From: Apostichopus japonicus
Lineage: Eukaryota; Echinodermata; Holothuroidea; Aspidochirotida; Stichopodidae
Direction: 5' to 3'
Assembly: GCF_037975245.1 (NCBI RefSeq)
Contig: NC_092577.1
Location: 15,824,013 to 15,888,012 of the forward strand
DNA length: 64,000 nucleotides
The position numbers were made by a program, and so were the translations under genes. The first letter of the stretch is position 1; every line of letters starts with the position of its first letter. The notes beneath the pieces were generated by a model, which searched no databases, was not told where the DNA came from, and saw only the letters and a program-made list of their open reading frames with translations. This document shows, piece after piece, positions 42,964 through 55,052 of this stretch.

Positions 42964-44120
42964 ACACTATAAACTTGTCTCCCTCCAAAACCGTCTTTCG
43001 ACCTTCTGTGTCACAACTGAAAAGGAGAGAATAAACAACACATAGGTCTTGTTTATTCTCTCCTATATAAATAGAAAAATTAAATCACAGCAACAAACTG
43101 CTCGTAAAATATTTGTACTATTTCATTGTAATTTTCTTGCAGAACCAATTTCATAAAACTCTGTTACATTTTGAAATCAATGTAGAAGCACCTTGCAGTG
43201 GTTCTGTGAAATGACCCAACCAACTTTGGACCAAAGCTAAATCTAGAATACCTCATACAAACCAAAAGCAAGGATATATATATTACCAATATAGTACTCA
43301 ACCATTTCATACCTGTTGTATGAAACGTAATTATCATTGTTCCAAACATATCTGTCTCAGAGTCACATGATGGAGTGTGGTCAGAAGGTATATAATCACA
43401 ATCAGATTGATCCCTCTTCAATGAGCTTCTGCTGTATCTTCTTCCACTGGCTTAAGTGAAAGTATGTCCTCTTGAGATGAAGGTTAACAGAGAACATTGT
43501 ACCTCTGCTTCTCTTAAAGGTCAAGTGACAGGTAGACTTGACTTAACATAATATTAAACTTAACAATTCTTACATTAAGAAAAACCCAACACCGCGATTG
43601 TGTTTCCTCTCCAAAGGGGTAGAAATCGGTAAAAAGTACTATTACGTAATAGATTCAGTGACGTCACGGGGGAGCGCAGAAGAGTGCAAACTGTATATGT
43701 TCTGCGCAGTGCATTGGGTCTGTAGAAATCTCCCAAAAAATATTACCTTTTCAGCAGTCTGTTACAAGAAAGTTAAGATTGGGATTAAGATGAAAATCAC
43801 AAATTGATACATAAGACATCGAGCAAAACATGTAATGAATTTTTTTCCCCAAAAATTTCTTGCATTTTCTTCCTATCAAGCAACATAAACTCCGCAAAAA
43901 TCGGCTAGATTGACTCGTTCAGGGAAAGTCGAAAACAAATGACGTCATTTGTTTACCAGGTCGAAAGTGCATGATATCGTCGCATGGAACTGCTCCTTGC
44001 TACCACATACAGTTTCTATACAGGCACTGTAGTACGCATATATGCACAGCATACACAGCATAGCTTATACATATCGCGAAATGGCTGCCGGTGGCATTGA
44101 CACACAGTATTCAGATAGCA
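42964..44120. other. Non-coding; possible decayed exon
   Basis: A minus-strand frame near 43300-43421 may be another scrap of the THAP-type gene (CDSETD), but support is poor. The plus-strand part from 43560 to 43810 (ACGTCACGGGGGAGCGCAGA) may be the promoter region of the exon that follows. Confidence 0.4.
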
Positions 44121-44267
44121 ATTGATGGCGAAGAAGGCAGGGAACTGGAGGACATGGTCGACGATCGCGCAAAAGTTTTTCCCTACATGTTCGAACCGGA
44201 GACCAGCGAAGAGGAAGCGGGATCGGACAGCGATGTCGAAATTGATCGTCTTGACGGAACACAATGG
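44121..44267 (+). pseudogene. First exon of a P2X7-C-terminal-domain-like gene
   Basis: The frame from about 44121 reads AIDGEEGRELEDMVDDRAK, then VFPYMFEPETSEEEAGSDSD, ending GTQW at a donor TGG|TAACG. The pattern Y-x-F-E-P, an acidic run, then an exon end at the Trp that precedes a Cys-rich P2X7-C-terminal-like domain is familiar from many invertebrate transposon-associated genes. A likely start (ATG 44081, MAAGGIDTQYSDSN) is one frame off, so a small indel has broken it. No later exon was found, and MITE M2 starts only 16 bases downstream. Confidence 0.5.
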
Positions 44268-44283
44268 TAACGTTACGCCTAGC

Positions 44284-44871
44284 GTATAGTAAAGGCTTCA
44301 TAATTGACGCACCTTCAATTATTACTAGCAACGATACAGCAGGCCACCTCAACTTTTTGTAGTCAAGCAGAATTACATATGTCATGGGTTTGAATCCATT
44401 TCAGCTATTTGCTGACCAAATTGTGGTATTTTTGACGTATTTAACACCCTCCCCCCCCCCCAGTTTTGCACGTTTTTTGCCCATTTGGAAATCTTACATC
44501 CTAAAAATAACCAACATTACCTCAATATGATTACACTACTCTGATCTGTCGGAGCTTAGAGGCTCACAGCATAGCAAACAGCATCTAAAGTCAATGGATG
44601 TATACTAAGGCTTACACTACAGTTAGCTTATCGACTAATGTGTAAATTTAGGGGTATGAAAGAACTTGACACGGCAGACATTTTGTGGTCAAATTCTGCT
44701 CAATTGTACGGTGCATAAGCATAGAACCTGAAATATTTTGAGATCATAACATTTCTGAGGAACTACACATATGAAAAACACATACAGTTGAGTGATTTGG
44801 ATTTTTCCTTGATAGACATCGTTGATCAAATCCTTAAGTGCGTCAATTATGAGCCCACCATGCTACTATAC
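44284..44871. mobile_element. MITE-like element M2 (588 bp)
   Basis: The second copy of the M1 family. Ends are GTATAGTA (44284-44291) and TACTATAC (44864-44871), with inner TIR GGCTTCATAATTGACGCAC and GTGCGTCAATTATGAGCCC. It shares many internal blocks with M1, such as CAGCATAGCAAACAGCATC-type sequence and ACATTTTGTGGTCAAATTCT. No coding capacity. Confidence 0.75.
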
Positions 44872-47800
44872 TGTATATAGGATAGTTGTGTAACTAGTTA
44901 GGCCTAGAACCGATAAGTGTTTCGTAATATTTTCCTTAAAAGTTGTGGCAGCACATGCCCCAGGAACATTTCACACAGACATATTTCATTTGGATAGTAG
45001 ATTGAAGGAGCCAACTGGAAGAGTGTACAACAAATTCAGGGGTGGTCTATTATTAATTTCCTAGCATTTGTAGTGGCAAATTAGTGAAGTTACCATAAAT
45101 CAGGGAAAGGGTGGGGGGGGGGGGAAGAAGGTGGCACCTCACACCAGCTTTTCGTCATTTCCGCTTAAGCTAATTTCATAGCCAGATTTTCTCAATCTAG
45201 GGAATGGATTCAGAAGTGGGAAAAAGAGTTGGAAACGAGGCAACATCAGCCTGTTTTATTTTCCTTTGCAGCATTGCCCCAACAGAGGCAAGAACTCTAA
45301 GAAGAGGCTACCCCCTCCTTCACTTATAAGGAGCTTCAATTGTAGACAGCCCTTGAGAAGTTCAGAGTTTTTTTTTCTATTTTGACATGTTAGTATGCCC
45401 CAATAATTGAGGCCGGTATGAAGTCATTGAAAATTGTGCTTGTATTCATATTTTAGTTTTATTGTGAAGGGAATTACATTAAGATATAGATTAGATCAAG
45501 AAAATGTGTGCACCATGTTGTAAACCTGCTTCTGCTTCTGCAAAAACCAAAACTGGTGCAATATCCTTGAGGTTAACCCTTATCATGCTGACTGACATAG
45601 TCATTTACACTGAGCCACGGAACCAAATGCCACACAAAAATGTCGAGCAGCTTTTCCATCTGAACAGTATGAAGGGTTTAAATTACCAACACTGTGAGAA
45701 TGTGGACTTTGTATGCCAAGTCAAACTATCGTTTCTGCAAAGTTTAATGAAACAGGGTTCAGTTCTGTCTGTTTTGTGGCTGAATGGTGAACATTTTGGA
45801 ATTCCAGCATACATTTTTCTAGTTCATGCTATTAACTACAATCTTGGATGAAATTTGACGTTTTCAAGTTTGGGAAGTACATAACAGTAATAAATAATAA
45901 AAACTCCAGTTAATTTTTTGTATGTATTCTCTCTTGTAACAAAAGCTGTAACTTCTAGTAGCCTGCCAACAAAATCTGGCTGATTGAAATCTCAAATATA
46001 CTAGGTTAAAATAGAAGAACAGTTTGAATAAAGTAGCCTAAACCACTATGTCCATGGGATCTGGAGAGCTTAGGCTTTCATCTGAAATTGTTCATTAATC
46101 CATGGAATATCAAGGTTACTTGATCATAAATGGGACCAAAAAAATCGCATTTTATCCCATGCGGGGGAACAAACAGCAAATTTATGGCAATTCATTTCGA
46201 TAAAAAAAAAAATTGCAACATGTTTCAAACACCAAATATTAAGTGAGCATAAAATTTATATTTATGAAGTCTAAGCTCTCTAGAGAGGAATACTTGTCAT
46301 TGGAACTTTAGTTTAAATATAATGTTATCATTTAGTTACAATGGAAACCAGATGTAAGTAAAACTTTAATGTAAGACTTTAGCAACTTCCCTAAAGGCTG
46401 GTAGCGACCTATTAATTAACACTGCTCTGCAGTTGTGCCAAAACATCATGTGAACAGACAATTCACAGAGTCGATTGCTCCCCACTACAATGAAACAAAA
46501 TTAGAAATTGGGAGGCCATCAACCACTTCAGCAAAGCTTTTGAAATCTGCTTCAGTGTTGTATTATGACATCCTCATTGTTTGGATGAACATAGAAGCTT
46601 GCAAGTGGTGGTGGCTCTTTTCTGACAGGAACAGGACACTCCTCAAAGAGTTCCCATACGTATTCTGTAGAATAGTAAAGATATCAAGAATAATATAATA
46701 ATAGTTCATAAAAACATACCATTTAGATAGAGGCATTCCAATCACTCCATTTCGGTCAACAGTCATGGCACAATGCACAGTTGTCAGTCAACTTTCACCA
46801 TTTGTATTCAGTAGCAGATATCCAGCCAAGTGAAGATATAATATACTCTGTTAAATCCAACTACTTGTTTGTGCCTTTATTTCTTGTTCACATACCAGCT
46901 GTGACAACTCTACCAGATACAGCATGTATACGCTAATTGAAGAAAAGACTGATGGCCTCACCACACATTCCAGACTGCCCCACAGTGTTGGTGTCAAAAT
47001 GAATAATGATCCTCTTTCCAGAAAGTGATAGCACCAATTGATTTGCCAGACTAATCTACTATCAATCTTGAAAATTACCTTCAAGCGTCATCTTTGTCAT
47101 GTTCAGATTCATCAGATGAGTGAACTGATGGAGTGTAGTCCGGACTACCTGGCGGTTTTTCGGTGTATCCCGATGAGGATGCCACAGCAGCATTGGTTGC
47201 ATTGATGGTGTTATTGTCTCTGTTGGTCCAGTCAGCAACTTCAATGGTCGTAGGGGGACCAGTGAACACTGGACTTCTACATGTGTTACATTCACTGAAA
47301 ATTAGAATAAACGCTTATTATACCACACACATACAGTAGGCTGCTCTTGGACAGGGGTCTGCTGCCTAGATGGTTCACTTATCTTTTCCTAAGGAGAACA
47401 TATCCTCCTACTTTATGTGGCTGCAAAAATATGGGCCACTCACACCATGAGCATTGCAAATGACGAACAGCTTGGTTTCATATAGTACAATCTCCCTTCT
47501 CTCAGTAACTATAGATGTAGCCTATATATTTTCCTGTGAAGCCATCAGGTATAGCCTCCTCAACCACTCTCGTCAGGCAGGCGGATATGATGGATAAAAT
47601 ACAATGTATGTTATCCCCTGTGTATCCCCAATGTATGTTAAAACTGCACATCGGGGCAGGCTATGTTGCTTTCAAAAAGTACTCTTTCTAAAATTTTGGC
47701 CCCTGTACTCACTTCTGCTATAGAATACTCTATAGATCTATGAAAGTTTTCCATTCTCCCTTGTATTACCCTGGGTTACACTTCTCCACCACATTCCCAC

Positions 47801-50394
47801 CCCCCCCCCCCCCATCATCACTGTATTTATGCCTATTTAGGGGACCTTTTAGGCGTAATACTGCTGCCTCCTTTTTGTCTGGTAGCTTGCCCCCCATATA
47901 CATGCCTCGATGTTTTACTGGTGGAGATTCCTTGTATCCCGTTCAAAACTGACTACTTAAATCTTAAATGCCTTGTAGATTAATGTAAGTAGTGAAAATT
48001 CGGAAAGAAAATAACAAGGAAGTTATGAAAGTTCAGAGCATGTGCACCTGTCACAAGCGTTTACGCTTGTAACAAAAATTGTAGCCCTACCACCAAAAAT
48101 GGCAAAATATAAGGATGTCATTTACTGTGCAACATATGAGCCATGACTCTGATTATGAAGATAGGTGGAAGCAGATTATTCGGCAAAATGACATGTAAAC
48201 ATCTCATGCTTTCTGGATTCTTCATGATGTACAACTGATCAAATGCTTCAGTAAGCTCTAGCCTACGCCTAACTTTATCGTCGCCATACCTAATTTAGGG
48301 CCTAACTAACTGAACGAAATTATAAGACTTAGGATTATTACTAACAGTCCTTGTAGTAGGCCTAGGCCAGAAAATACACTTACTCTTTTTCGATCCAGCT
48401 TTGCAACTACTGGTTTCTATATCTCCTCGAGGTGTGAAGATACTTTCTCCAAATAGAGAAGTAACGGCATCGTCTTGTAGACGGCGAGCTCTTGGTGTTC
48501 CAAATCCAAGTTGCGCGGATAGGCGCACTGCACACATAAGATTCGCTCGAAGTTCCAAGTCAATCTTTACTTAGGCAGCTAGGCTGGCTGAGTGCACTGG
48601 TACTAAGCTACAGAAAAAATGCCTGTAATATTATACTATAATATTATACCGTAATGTTGGCTTGCCTGTTTTGACTGTCACATACAAAAATTGAGTGAAT
48701 GAAACTAGTTTAATTTGCTTCATTAACACAAATGACCTAACCTTCGGGCAAGCTATACCAGATAATTACAATTATCTAATATGCAACTTTTTTCATTACC
48801 CCTCTGCTATTTACTATTTGTGTTTTCGATCAGACACGGTGAATCATTAGCAGTGAAGTTTCTAAGCAACGTTTGATCTTGACTTTTAAAGCCAACGCAG
48901 TAATGACTACTTGTCCATTAAAAAGGAAATTATATTCCCTCTGCTATCAAAAGTCTGGTGGTTGTTGAGAAATGAGTGTTTTACAATCGATGAGGGTACA
49001 TTTTCATACACTACCTTTTTGTAAGCCTGTTGGGTAGCATTGTATTCTTCTCGACCCCTTCTTTGCCTTTTCTGGAAGAACTGTACTGACTTTGTAGATG
49101 AGGATTATTCCACATATTGTATGGGAGGAGGATGTACAGTACATCATTGATCAATCGAAAGTGTCATTTTGCATTCATACTCTACGTACCACCTGGCCAA
49201 ACCACCTATTATACTGTTTTGGCTCAATGAACTAACCATGTAATAACACTGAATGATTTTAAGCAAGAACAATGGTGTTATTACGGTAATACCCTTGTAA
49301 CTGATAGTGCTGGCAACATTAGTTATCCCATACTCAGTTTAGGCAAGACACATCTCAGATTGTCACTGGCACAGTATAAATCCATCGGAATAAGCTGTTT
49401 CTCATAACTAATCATGCCCTATCATATGTGAATAAAATGCAAATTAGGAAATGTAACCATGGTACTGCATTAGAAACAACACTTTTTATGTACAATACAT
49501 CAGATGAGAGCAGGGGTAGGAAAAAACAAAAACATACAAAAGTCGAAAACAGTTGCACTAATGACAGAAATATACAAATAGGATATAACAAACTTAGCAT
49601 TCATAGAAGGATCAACGTCTCAGGCATCATTTTTTACGAACTCGCCTCTTGTAAATTTCCAGTTCATCTGGTGTCTGATAGACTTCAGTTTCCCTGTCAT
49701 ATGCTGGCACTATTTCTTCAACCATCTATGAAATGAAAGACAAAAACTTGAACATAATGTATGATGCATGTGATATTGCTACTACGGAGCTAATGCCATT
49801 CTGCCATATGTACATACCGCAATGCCTTTCCGTGATAGGTTTCGATCCTCTCCGCCATGGCGGTGGAAAGGTTGAAAACATAATTCTTTGGTTGCAGTCA
49901 TTAGCTTGCCGCACCTACGCTATACACATACCACATTTAGCATTACATCGATTTATCATAGGTTTAGGCAATGCTAATTATAATACAAACTTTAATTTTC
50001 GAAAAGGCCCACTCAAGTCACATGGTAAAACTCTCCTCATGATGGTCCCTTACTTCGCCTAGTATTTGCGTGCATTATGCCATGTGAAGGCTACAGTAAG
50101 GCTCGACTGTACAGTACTTGCACTAGCAATGTAGTCACACCAAGTACTAAGAGAAACATTACATTGCTTCAACCAATACAACCAAGCCTAAGTTCTAAAT
50201 AGGCTTAGGTTAACCTACTCTATACTGGAGGCTTCGCCATATTGGATCAATTTGATAAGAGTTTTAACTGTTCATTTTACTCACTTTCTTCTGTGACCGC
50301 CTCTCGTAGCTAATTCTTTAACGTTTTCACCGTCCTGGCTCATCACGAGGAGTTGATTTGACCCTCAATCCTAGAGTCCGTTGATATAGTACTA
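44872..50394. other. Mainly non-coding, with weak exon candidates on the minus strand
   Basis: No firm gene. Minus-strand pieces that may belong to the THAP-type gene: 48380-48558 (ELRANLMCAVRLSAQLGFGT, ending at a GTAAGT donor), 47081-47269 (DYTPSVHSSDESEHDKDDA, acidic) and about 46570-46690 (EYVWELFEECPVPVRKEP). A plus-strand 115-codon frame at 45504-45851 matches nothing I know. Poly-C and poly-G tracts occur near 47800 and 45113. Confidence 0.4.
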
Positions 50395-50754
50395 CTAGTA
50401 ACAGGAGCCGTTGCCGTAACGCTGAGGGTGGTCAACTGTTTTGCCTACGGTATTCTTGGCTTCGCTCGCTCCACTAGATGCAACCTTGATTGTAGGATAT
50501 TTTCCAGGCAATATCGTTGTTATGCATTTTATCCCGAGGCTTTCCTTAATTTGGAATGATGGATCGTAGCAATCCTCTGTGAAATGGTCACTGCAGATAA
50601 CTGACGTTTGTGTTGCATTTTGAAAATGTGACCGAGTGTTTTGAACGAATAGTGTCCAAATTCTTCGAATCCTGTCGTCTGTTGGAAATGCGTGCAGGTG
50701 AACTCCGTCTTTACTTATGTTGGAGCAACCTCCAACTACACATGAATTCGGCAT
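50395..50754 (-). CDS. THAP-domain protein, N-terminal exon
   Basis: A 119-codon frame from ATG 50754 starts MPNSCVVGGCSN. It contains the THAP C2CH signature (Cys5 and Cys10, then CSDHF with Cys and His), the conserved Phe-Pro in HAFPTDD and the Trp in IRRIWTLF. It ends with an AVPTIF-like segment (ITTILPGKYPTI). THAP domains bind DNA and occur in P-like and other transposases and in host transcription factors. On the same strand further left lie blocks of a THAP-type transposase (42165-42963), so this may be its first exon, 8 kb away, or a separate gene. The domain itself is intact. Confidence 0.8.
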   Translation of the reverse strand: MPNSCVVGGCSNISKDGVHLHAFPTDDRIRRIWTLFVQNTRSHFQNATQTSVICSDHFTEDCYDPSFQIKESLGIKCITTILPGKYPTIKVASSGASEAKNTVGKTVDHPQRYGNGSCY

Positions 50755-51263
50755 AATTAGCAGTTACGAGATAAATTTACTTAAAAAGAAAACTCCATCT
50801 CGATTTGTACAGTTTACAGAGCACTGGAAAAGTGTTATGTTGTTTACTAAACGTTTATGCACTTGATGTAAACATAGCGTCCATGGGCGGCGATCCGCAC
50901 TTCCGAGTGTGGGGGGGGGGGTATGACCTTCTTGACTATCTAAGCGTATCGCCACTATAGCTTGGCGCGAAGCGTACAAGAAACTTTTGGGATTTACAAA
51001 CCCTCTACATGGCCGGAAACGGCACTTCCCGATGATTCCAAGCGGCATATACCGAACTTGAAAATAAGGATATCATGTCCGAAATATCTCATAATCAGGA
51101 TCCAAAATCATGTTTATTTTATTTCGGGTGTTATTTTGCGAAAATTGCCCCTTTCAATCTTGTTTCAGGCGGTACGTTAGAATGTTCGATGAAGAAAACA
51201 GCTTCATGCAGGCTATTATAGGCCTATACACAATTACACATAGTTACATTCCTGATGAGTTGA
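50755..51263. other. Upstream region of the THAP exon
   Basis: No gene seen. It contains a G tract at about 50912-50922 and probably the 5' flank of the THAP gene. Confidence 0.4.
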
Positions 51264-51329
51264 ACTGCCCGGCCAAGTTAGCCTACATTTGGTAGGTCGT
51301 CGCGATATTCCCCAACTTGGCCGGGCAGT
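51264..51329. repeat. Perfect 16-bp inverted repeat
   Basis: ACTGCCCGGCCAAGTT at 51264-51279 and its exact complement at 51314-51329, with a 34-nt loop. The right arm overlaps the head of a possible SINE. Confidence 0.85.
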
Positions 51330-51625
51330 ACGATGGTAGACTGCTCCGCCTGCGGTGACAATTGGAGGTCTCTGGTTCAAACTTAAGTATCAACATCTGA
51401 TACCAAAACTTCCCTCCACTCCCTTCTCTATGAAAACTAATAAATTAATATAGGAGAGGGTAAGTCTCCATCCCCGAGTTCCGTTGCCATTTGCCAGGAG
51501 AGGAAAGTGTTTTCAATCTCTGCAAGTGGACAGCTGTGCTCACGTTGGTTGGATGGGGACATTAAATGACAGTCCTGGAAGTAGGATTTTGACCCGCCTG
51601 CCTGAAAACATATCACTTTGCGCCT
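51305..51625 (+). mobile_element. Possible tRNA-derived SINE
   Basis: The head has an A-box-like segment (GATGGTAGACTG, near 51332) and a B-box-like GGTTCAAACTT at about 51374-51384, spaced as in a tRNA. Downstream is GGTTGGATGGGGACATTAAA, a phrase I associate with the 3' part of marine invertebrate SINEs. No second copy is in this window, so the call rests on motifs only. Confidence 0.4.
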
Positions 51626-51826
51626 GGGGGTCTATAGAGTTTAGAGGTTGAACCTGCCCATTGCAAGTATCTGTGTAATGTGTCTTAGGTGCATAGTAAT
51701 GCTATGTTAGGTATTCACTGCGACTATTCACTGACAACAGCATCCGTTTGGGAATAATTATTTCTGCATTACAGCTACATTTCAGATTGCCAGACAAAAT
51801 ACCATATTATATATGTATTTAGGCGT

Positions 51827-52323
51827 GCTTTTTACGTGACCCGTCAAACGGGATACAAAAAGTCACGGCCAAACGGCACTACGAAACCATCCCGTTCTTA
51901 CAAACGAAACTCAGGTCAAGCGAGCCAAAAAGTACATACGCACAACCACCTACTAAAACATTCCAAAAACTACAAAAGGACGACCAGCACGCAGAGAAAC
52001 AAAACACCCTTCCCCAGCACACCACCGTCCAAAAAAGGTAGACTCAGATAAACGGCGAAAATCGCCTTCAACCTCAAGGCGAATGTCAGACTTCACCGCC
52101 TCCAGGACTGCCTGCCAACTGGCAAATTTCCCCCTTAAAACAACATCACATCTATTCCTCCAAATAAGTTTTCTTACAACAGAACAAACATAAATAATAC
52201 GCTGCAACACAGTAACAGAACAAACTGGAGGATCTAATCCATATAAAACAAAGCCCTGTCCTACCGACCAGGAACGGTCTCCCGTTAAACGGTCAGTCCA
52301 GGACTGAAACCACTCCCACATGT
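51827..52323 (-). mobile_element. LINE A copy 4, 5'-truncated, with TSD
   Basis: About 497 bp on the minus strand, from the GTAAAAAGC end (51827) through the 3' UTR into the C-terminus of ORF2 (to WEWFQSWTD). It is flanked by TTTAGGCGT at 51818-51826 and 52324-52332. Its ORF2 tail (51953-52321) is an open frame of 122 codons, so the copy is fairly young but diverged from copies 1 and 2 (for example GTCAAACGGG in place of the usual hairpin). Confidence 0.9.
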
Positions 52324-52589
52324 TTTAGGCGTTTACTCATCATGCTAAGCTGCGATCACGAATGGACTTAATTAATGATTACATAATTATGAGAAACCAT
52401 TCAGTGTAAAAAGTACCTTGTTTTGAAAGTACATCCCAGGTTAGTCGATAAAATTATGTTGGTTCGAATACTTTCGCCCTTCTGTCCTGGCATCCATACT
52501 ACTCGCTAGGTACCGATTGCTAGGGCATCCAGGTGAAACGTGTATTGATCTCAAGCATTACATTCGTCCAAAAACGACTCGGCGTGTTT
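52324..52589. other. 3' flank of the hAT gene
   Basis: No feature beyond the TSD of LINE A copy 4. It is probably non-coding sequence after the hAT stop. Confidence 0.4.
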
Positions 52590-52785
52590 GACAATTACAC
52601 AAATTCTTTGGCAATGTCCACTGGGTTTATTTCCATAAGAAGATCAGAGTGAACGGCGCACACCATGAGGCTGTTTAGACGCGTCTGACCCATTGTGCTG
52701 CGGAGCCACGTCTTTATTCTACGAAGGGCACTGAAGGAGCGTTCGGCCGTACAACAGCTGGCAGGCGACACCAGAAGAAGGCGTA

Positions 52786-54682
52786 CACTGTAAACAATTA
52801 CCTGTACATTTCTGGCAGCAGAGTTGCCAGTAATTACCTGTAAACTTTACGCTAAAACACCTTGCTGTAAAATATATGTACAGTACTATACTGTCAAATG
52901 TTACAGTAATAAAATCAATTACTGTAGATCAATTATTGTAGAAAAGAGTCAAATGATACAGTAATAAAATCAATTACTGTAAATCGACTATTGTAGGAAA
53001 CAGTATTTTACTGTAAATGATAATTTTAAATTCTTTGCTGCTGTAAACTTTAAGGGGAAAACAGTATTTCTCTGCTATTAACTATCACTTTACAACCGTT
53101 AGAGTTTTCCATGAAGAAAGTACCGATTCAATCAAACCCTAACAGGAAAAATTCCCATCTGCAGCTGAGACCTATTAATACACAATAGCTTGCCTTTCAA
53201 ACAAGGTTGCTTTACAACATGTGTGTTATTAAGAAAACAAAAACTTACTCAAAAAAGATAAGAAAAAAAGGAAAAAACTTCTAAAAGTTGATTTCACATA
53301 TTCCCTTTATTGTAATGTTTGTCTTGACACAAAACAGCCTATAAGGTATTGAAATAAAGAATTTATCTGAAGGACAGGGCAACAAAGCCTAAGTAATCAT
53401 TTCATGACTGATAAGAAAACTGATGAGCTAATGATTGGGACATTCCTCAGGTCTTTCACCGACTGGAAAACTGGCTTATATAGGCCTAGTATTGGGCCTA
53501 GCATTAATAATTGTAAGCCCAAAAGAAAGAGCTGAGTATATTTTGAATTTGGAAATTAGTTGTGCCAGAGGTTGTATGTTCTGGCGAAAGTTACATGTAC
53601 ATTGGATAGGGCTAGGCAGATAGCTCCACGATCCTTAATTTCATGCACTCTGTATAAACGTTACAAAATATATAGCTTTCGGTCTATATATAGTGGTCTC
53701 AAAAAGCTGTAGGCCCCTACCTGTAATTGCGTGATAATTGCATAATAATTATACGTTCATCAGCGAAGGTTTTTAACAAATGATATTTGAATTTTTCAAG
53801 ATATTTTCCAAATATTATCAAAATTGTAGCTATTAAATGTTTGAATTTTGAGATTGTAGGCCTACAAAATTAGGACCTGTGCCGCAAGAAAGTAAGCCAT
53901 ACACAACAGTCAGGCCTAACTTAACCGACGTTAACAAATTAGGGATGTAGGCCTAGGCTAAATTGTATGGAAGGCTTAACTTTCAAGTTTCAGACAGTTG
54001 GGCCTACGCCTACACTAGGCTACAGTACAAGAAGTAGGGGCTTACAACGTTTAAGGCGTGGGCAATAGGGCTAATAATTTATGAGAAAAGCTAGTATCAT
54101 AGAATTGATCCGAGTAACATAACGTAGGCATAGGGCCAACGCGTAGGCCTACTTGTGACTAACTTCCAAGTTCTACCACGGTGTACACGTAAGCCTAGCG
54201 TTGTCTGTATTAGTTCTAGCCTACGTTACGTTAGGTCCTTTGTCATGTAGGCCTACCGAGCAACCGCCGTTATGAACCATATATTTTCAGAATTACAGAT
54301 AATGCCAATAAATTTATTTTTCATATTAACGAATCTTACAACTGTTAACATTGAACGGTCACCTACAATGTAGGTAGGTCTGAGGCGCGTTAACAAACTG
54401 CAACAAGCAAATTATTCAGCTGAACTTTTTCCCTTACTGCATAACCACCAGCACCGTACCAGTTGCCACGTAATCTCTGCAATGCATTGTTGGAGTCAAG
54501 TGGAGTCCAAAATACAGTAATGATGTAGGCCTACTCTAGGTTTTTTAATCTATTCCTGACATTTCAGAAGTGGCAAGAAACGACTTAACATTGCAGTAAA
54601 TTACTGTCAACTCAACTTACAGTACGCTGCTGTAGAAAAGCACGGTAAAATACCCTCAAATTTACGGTCGTTTCGTACAGTG
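52786..54682. mobile_element. 1.9-kb CACTG-ended non-autonomous insertion in the hAT gene
   Basis: The hAT protein is split between NNLY (54686) and RLLLVSPASCC (52785). The insert starts CACTGTAAACAATTACC and ends CGTTTCGTACAGTG. TSD is TA if the ends are CACTG, or GTAC if they are ACTGTA. Near both ends TTACTGTA and TACAGTAA motifs recur many times (52790-53010 and 54590-54680). No coding capacity; the middle (53040-54560) is AT-rich with AGGCCTA words. CACTG-like ends with a 2-bp TSD would fit CACTA/EnSpm, but the TIR is short. Confidence 0.7.
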
Positions 54683-55052
54683 TACAAGTTGTTCAACCGC
54701 GGGAAACTGCCGCATCTGAGGGCACTTGTCACGCATGGTTTGTGAATTCCCTCTATGGTGGTCTCACTCGGGAACTGTCGGTGAAAGAACTTGAATTCTA
54801 ATTCCAGGTCACTTGACAACTCGGGATACCTCGATGACGGCAGGGTTGGCCTTTCCTCTTGTCAGCATGCTGGCAATCTGCCCGTACTTATGGAGTAGCT
54901 GAGAAGTAAGTATCCAAATTAGCAATAGCGCTATCGATCGCTGCGAAGTACTGTCTTCGAAATTGTTCCTCGACAGTTTGCTCAGGAGGAGCAAACAGGC
55001 CCGACCCCAGCTTACTTGGCACCTTTCGTCTTCTCGGTTGGCAAAAGCTCTC

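Noticed and set aside
45504-45851. 115-codon plus-strand frame as a gene
   Set aside because: No known family, no splice sites or neighbours that support it; kept only as a mention in the regional entry.
49733-50062. 109-codon plus-strand frame upstream of the THAP gene
   Set aside because: Composition and lack of any motif suggest chance; no splice or start context stands out.
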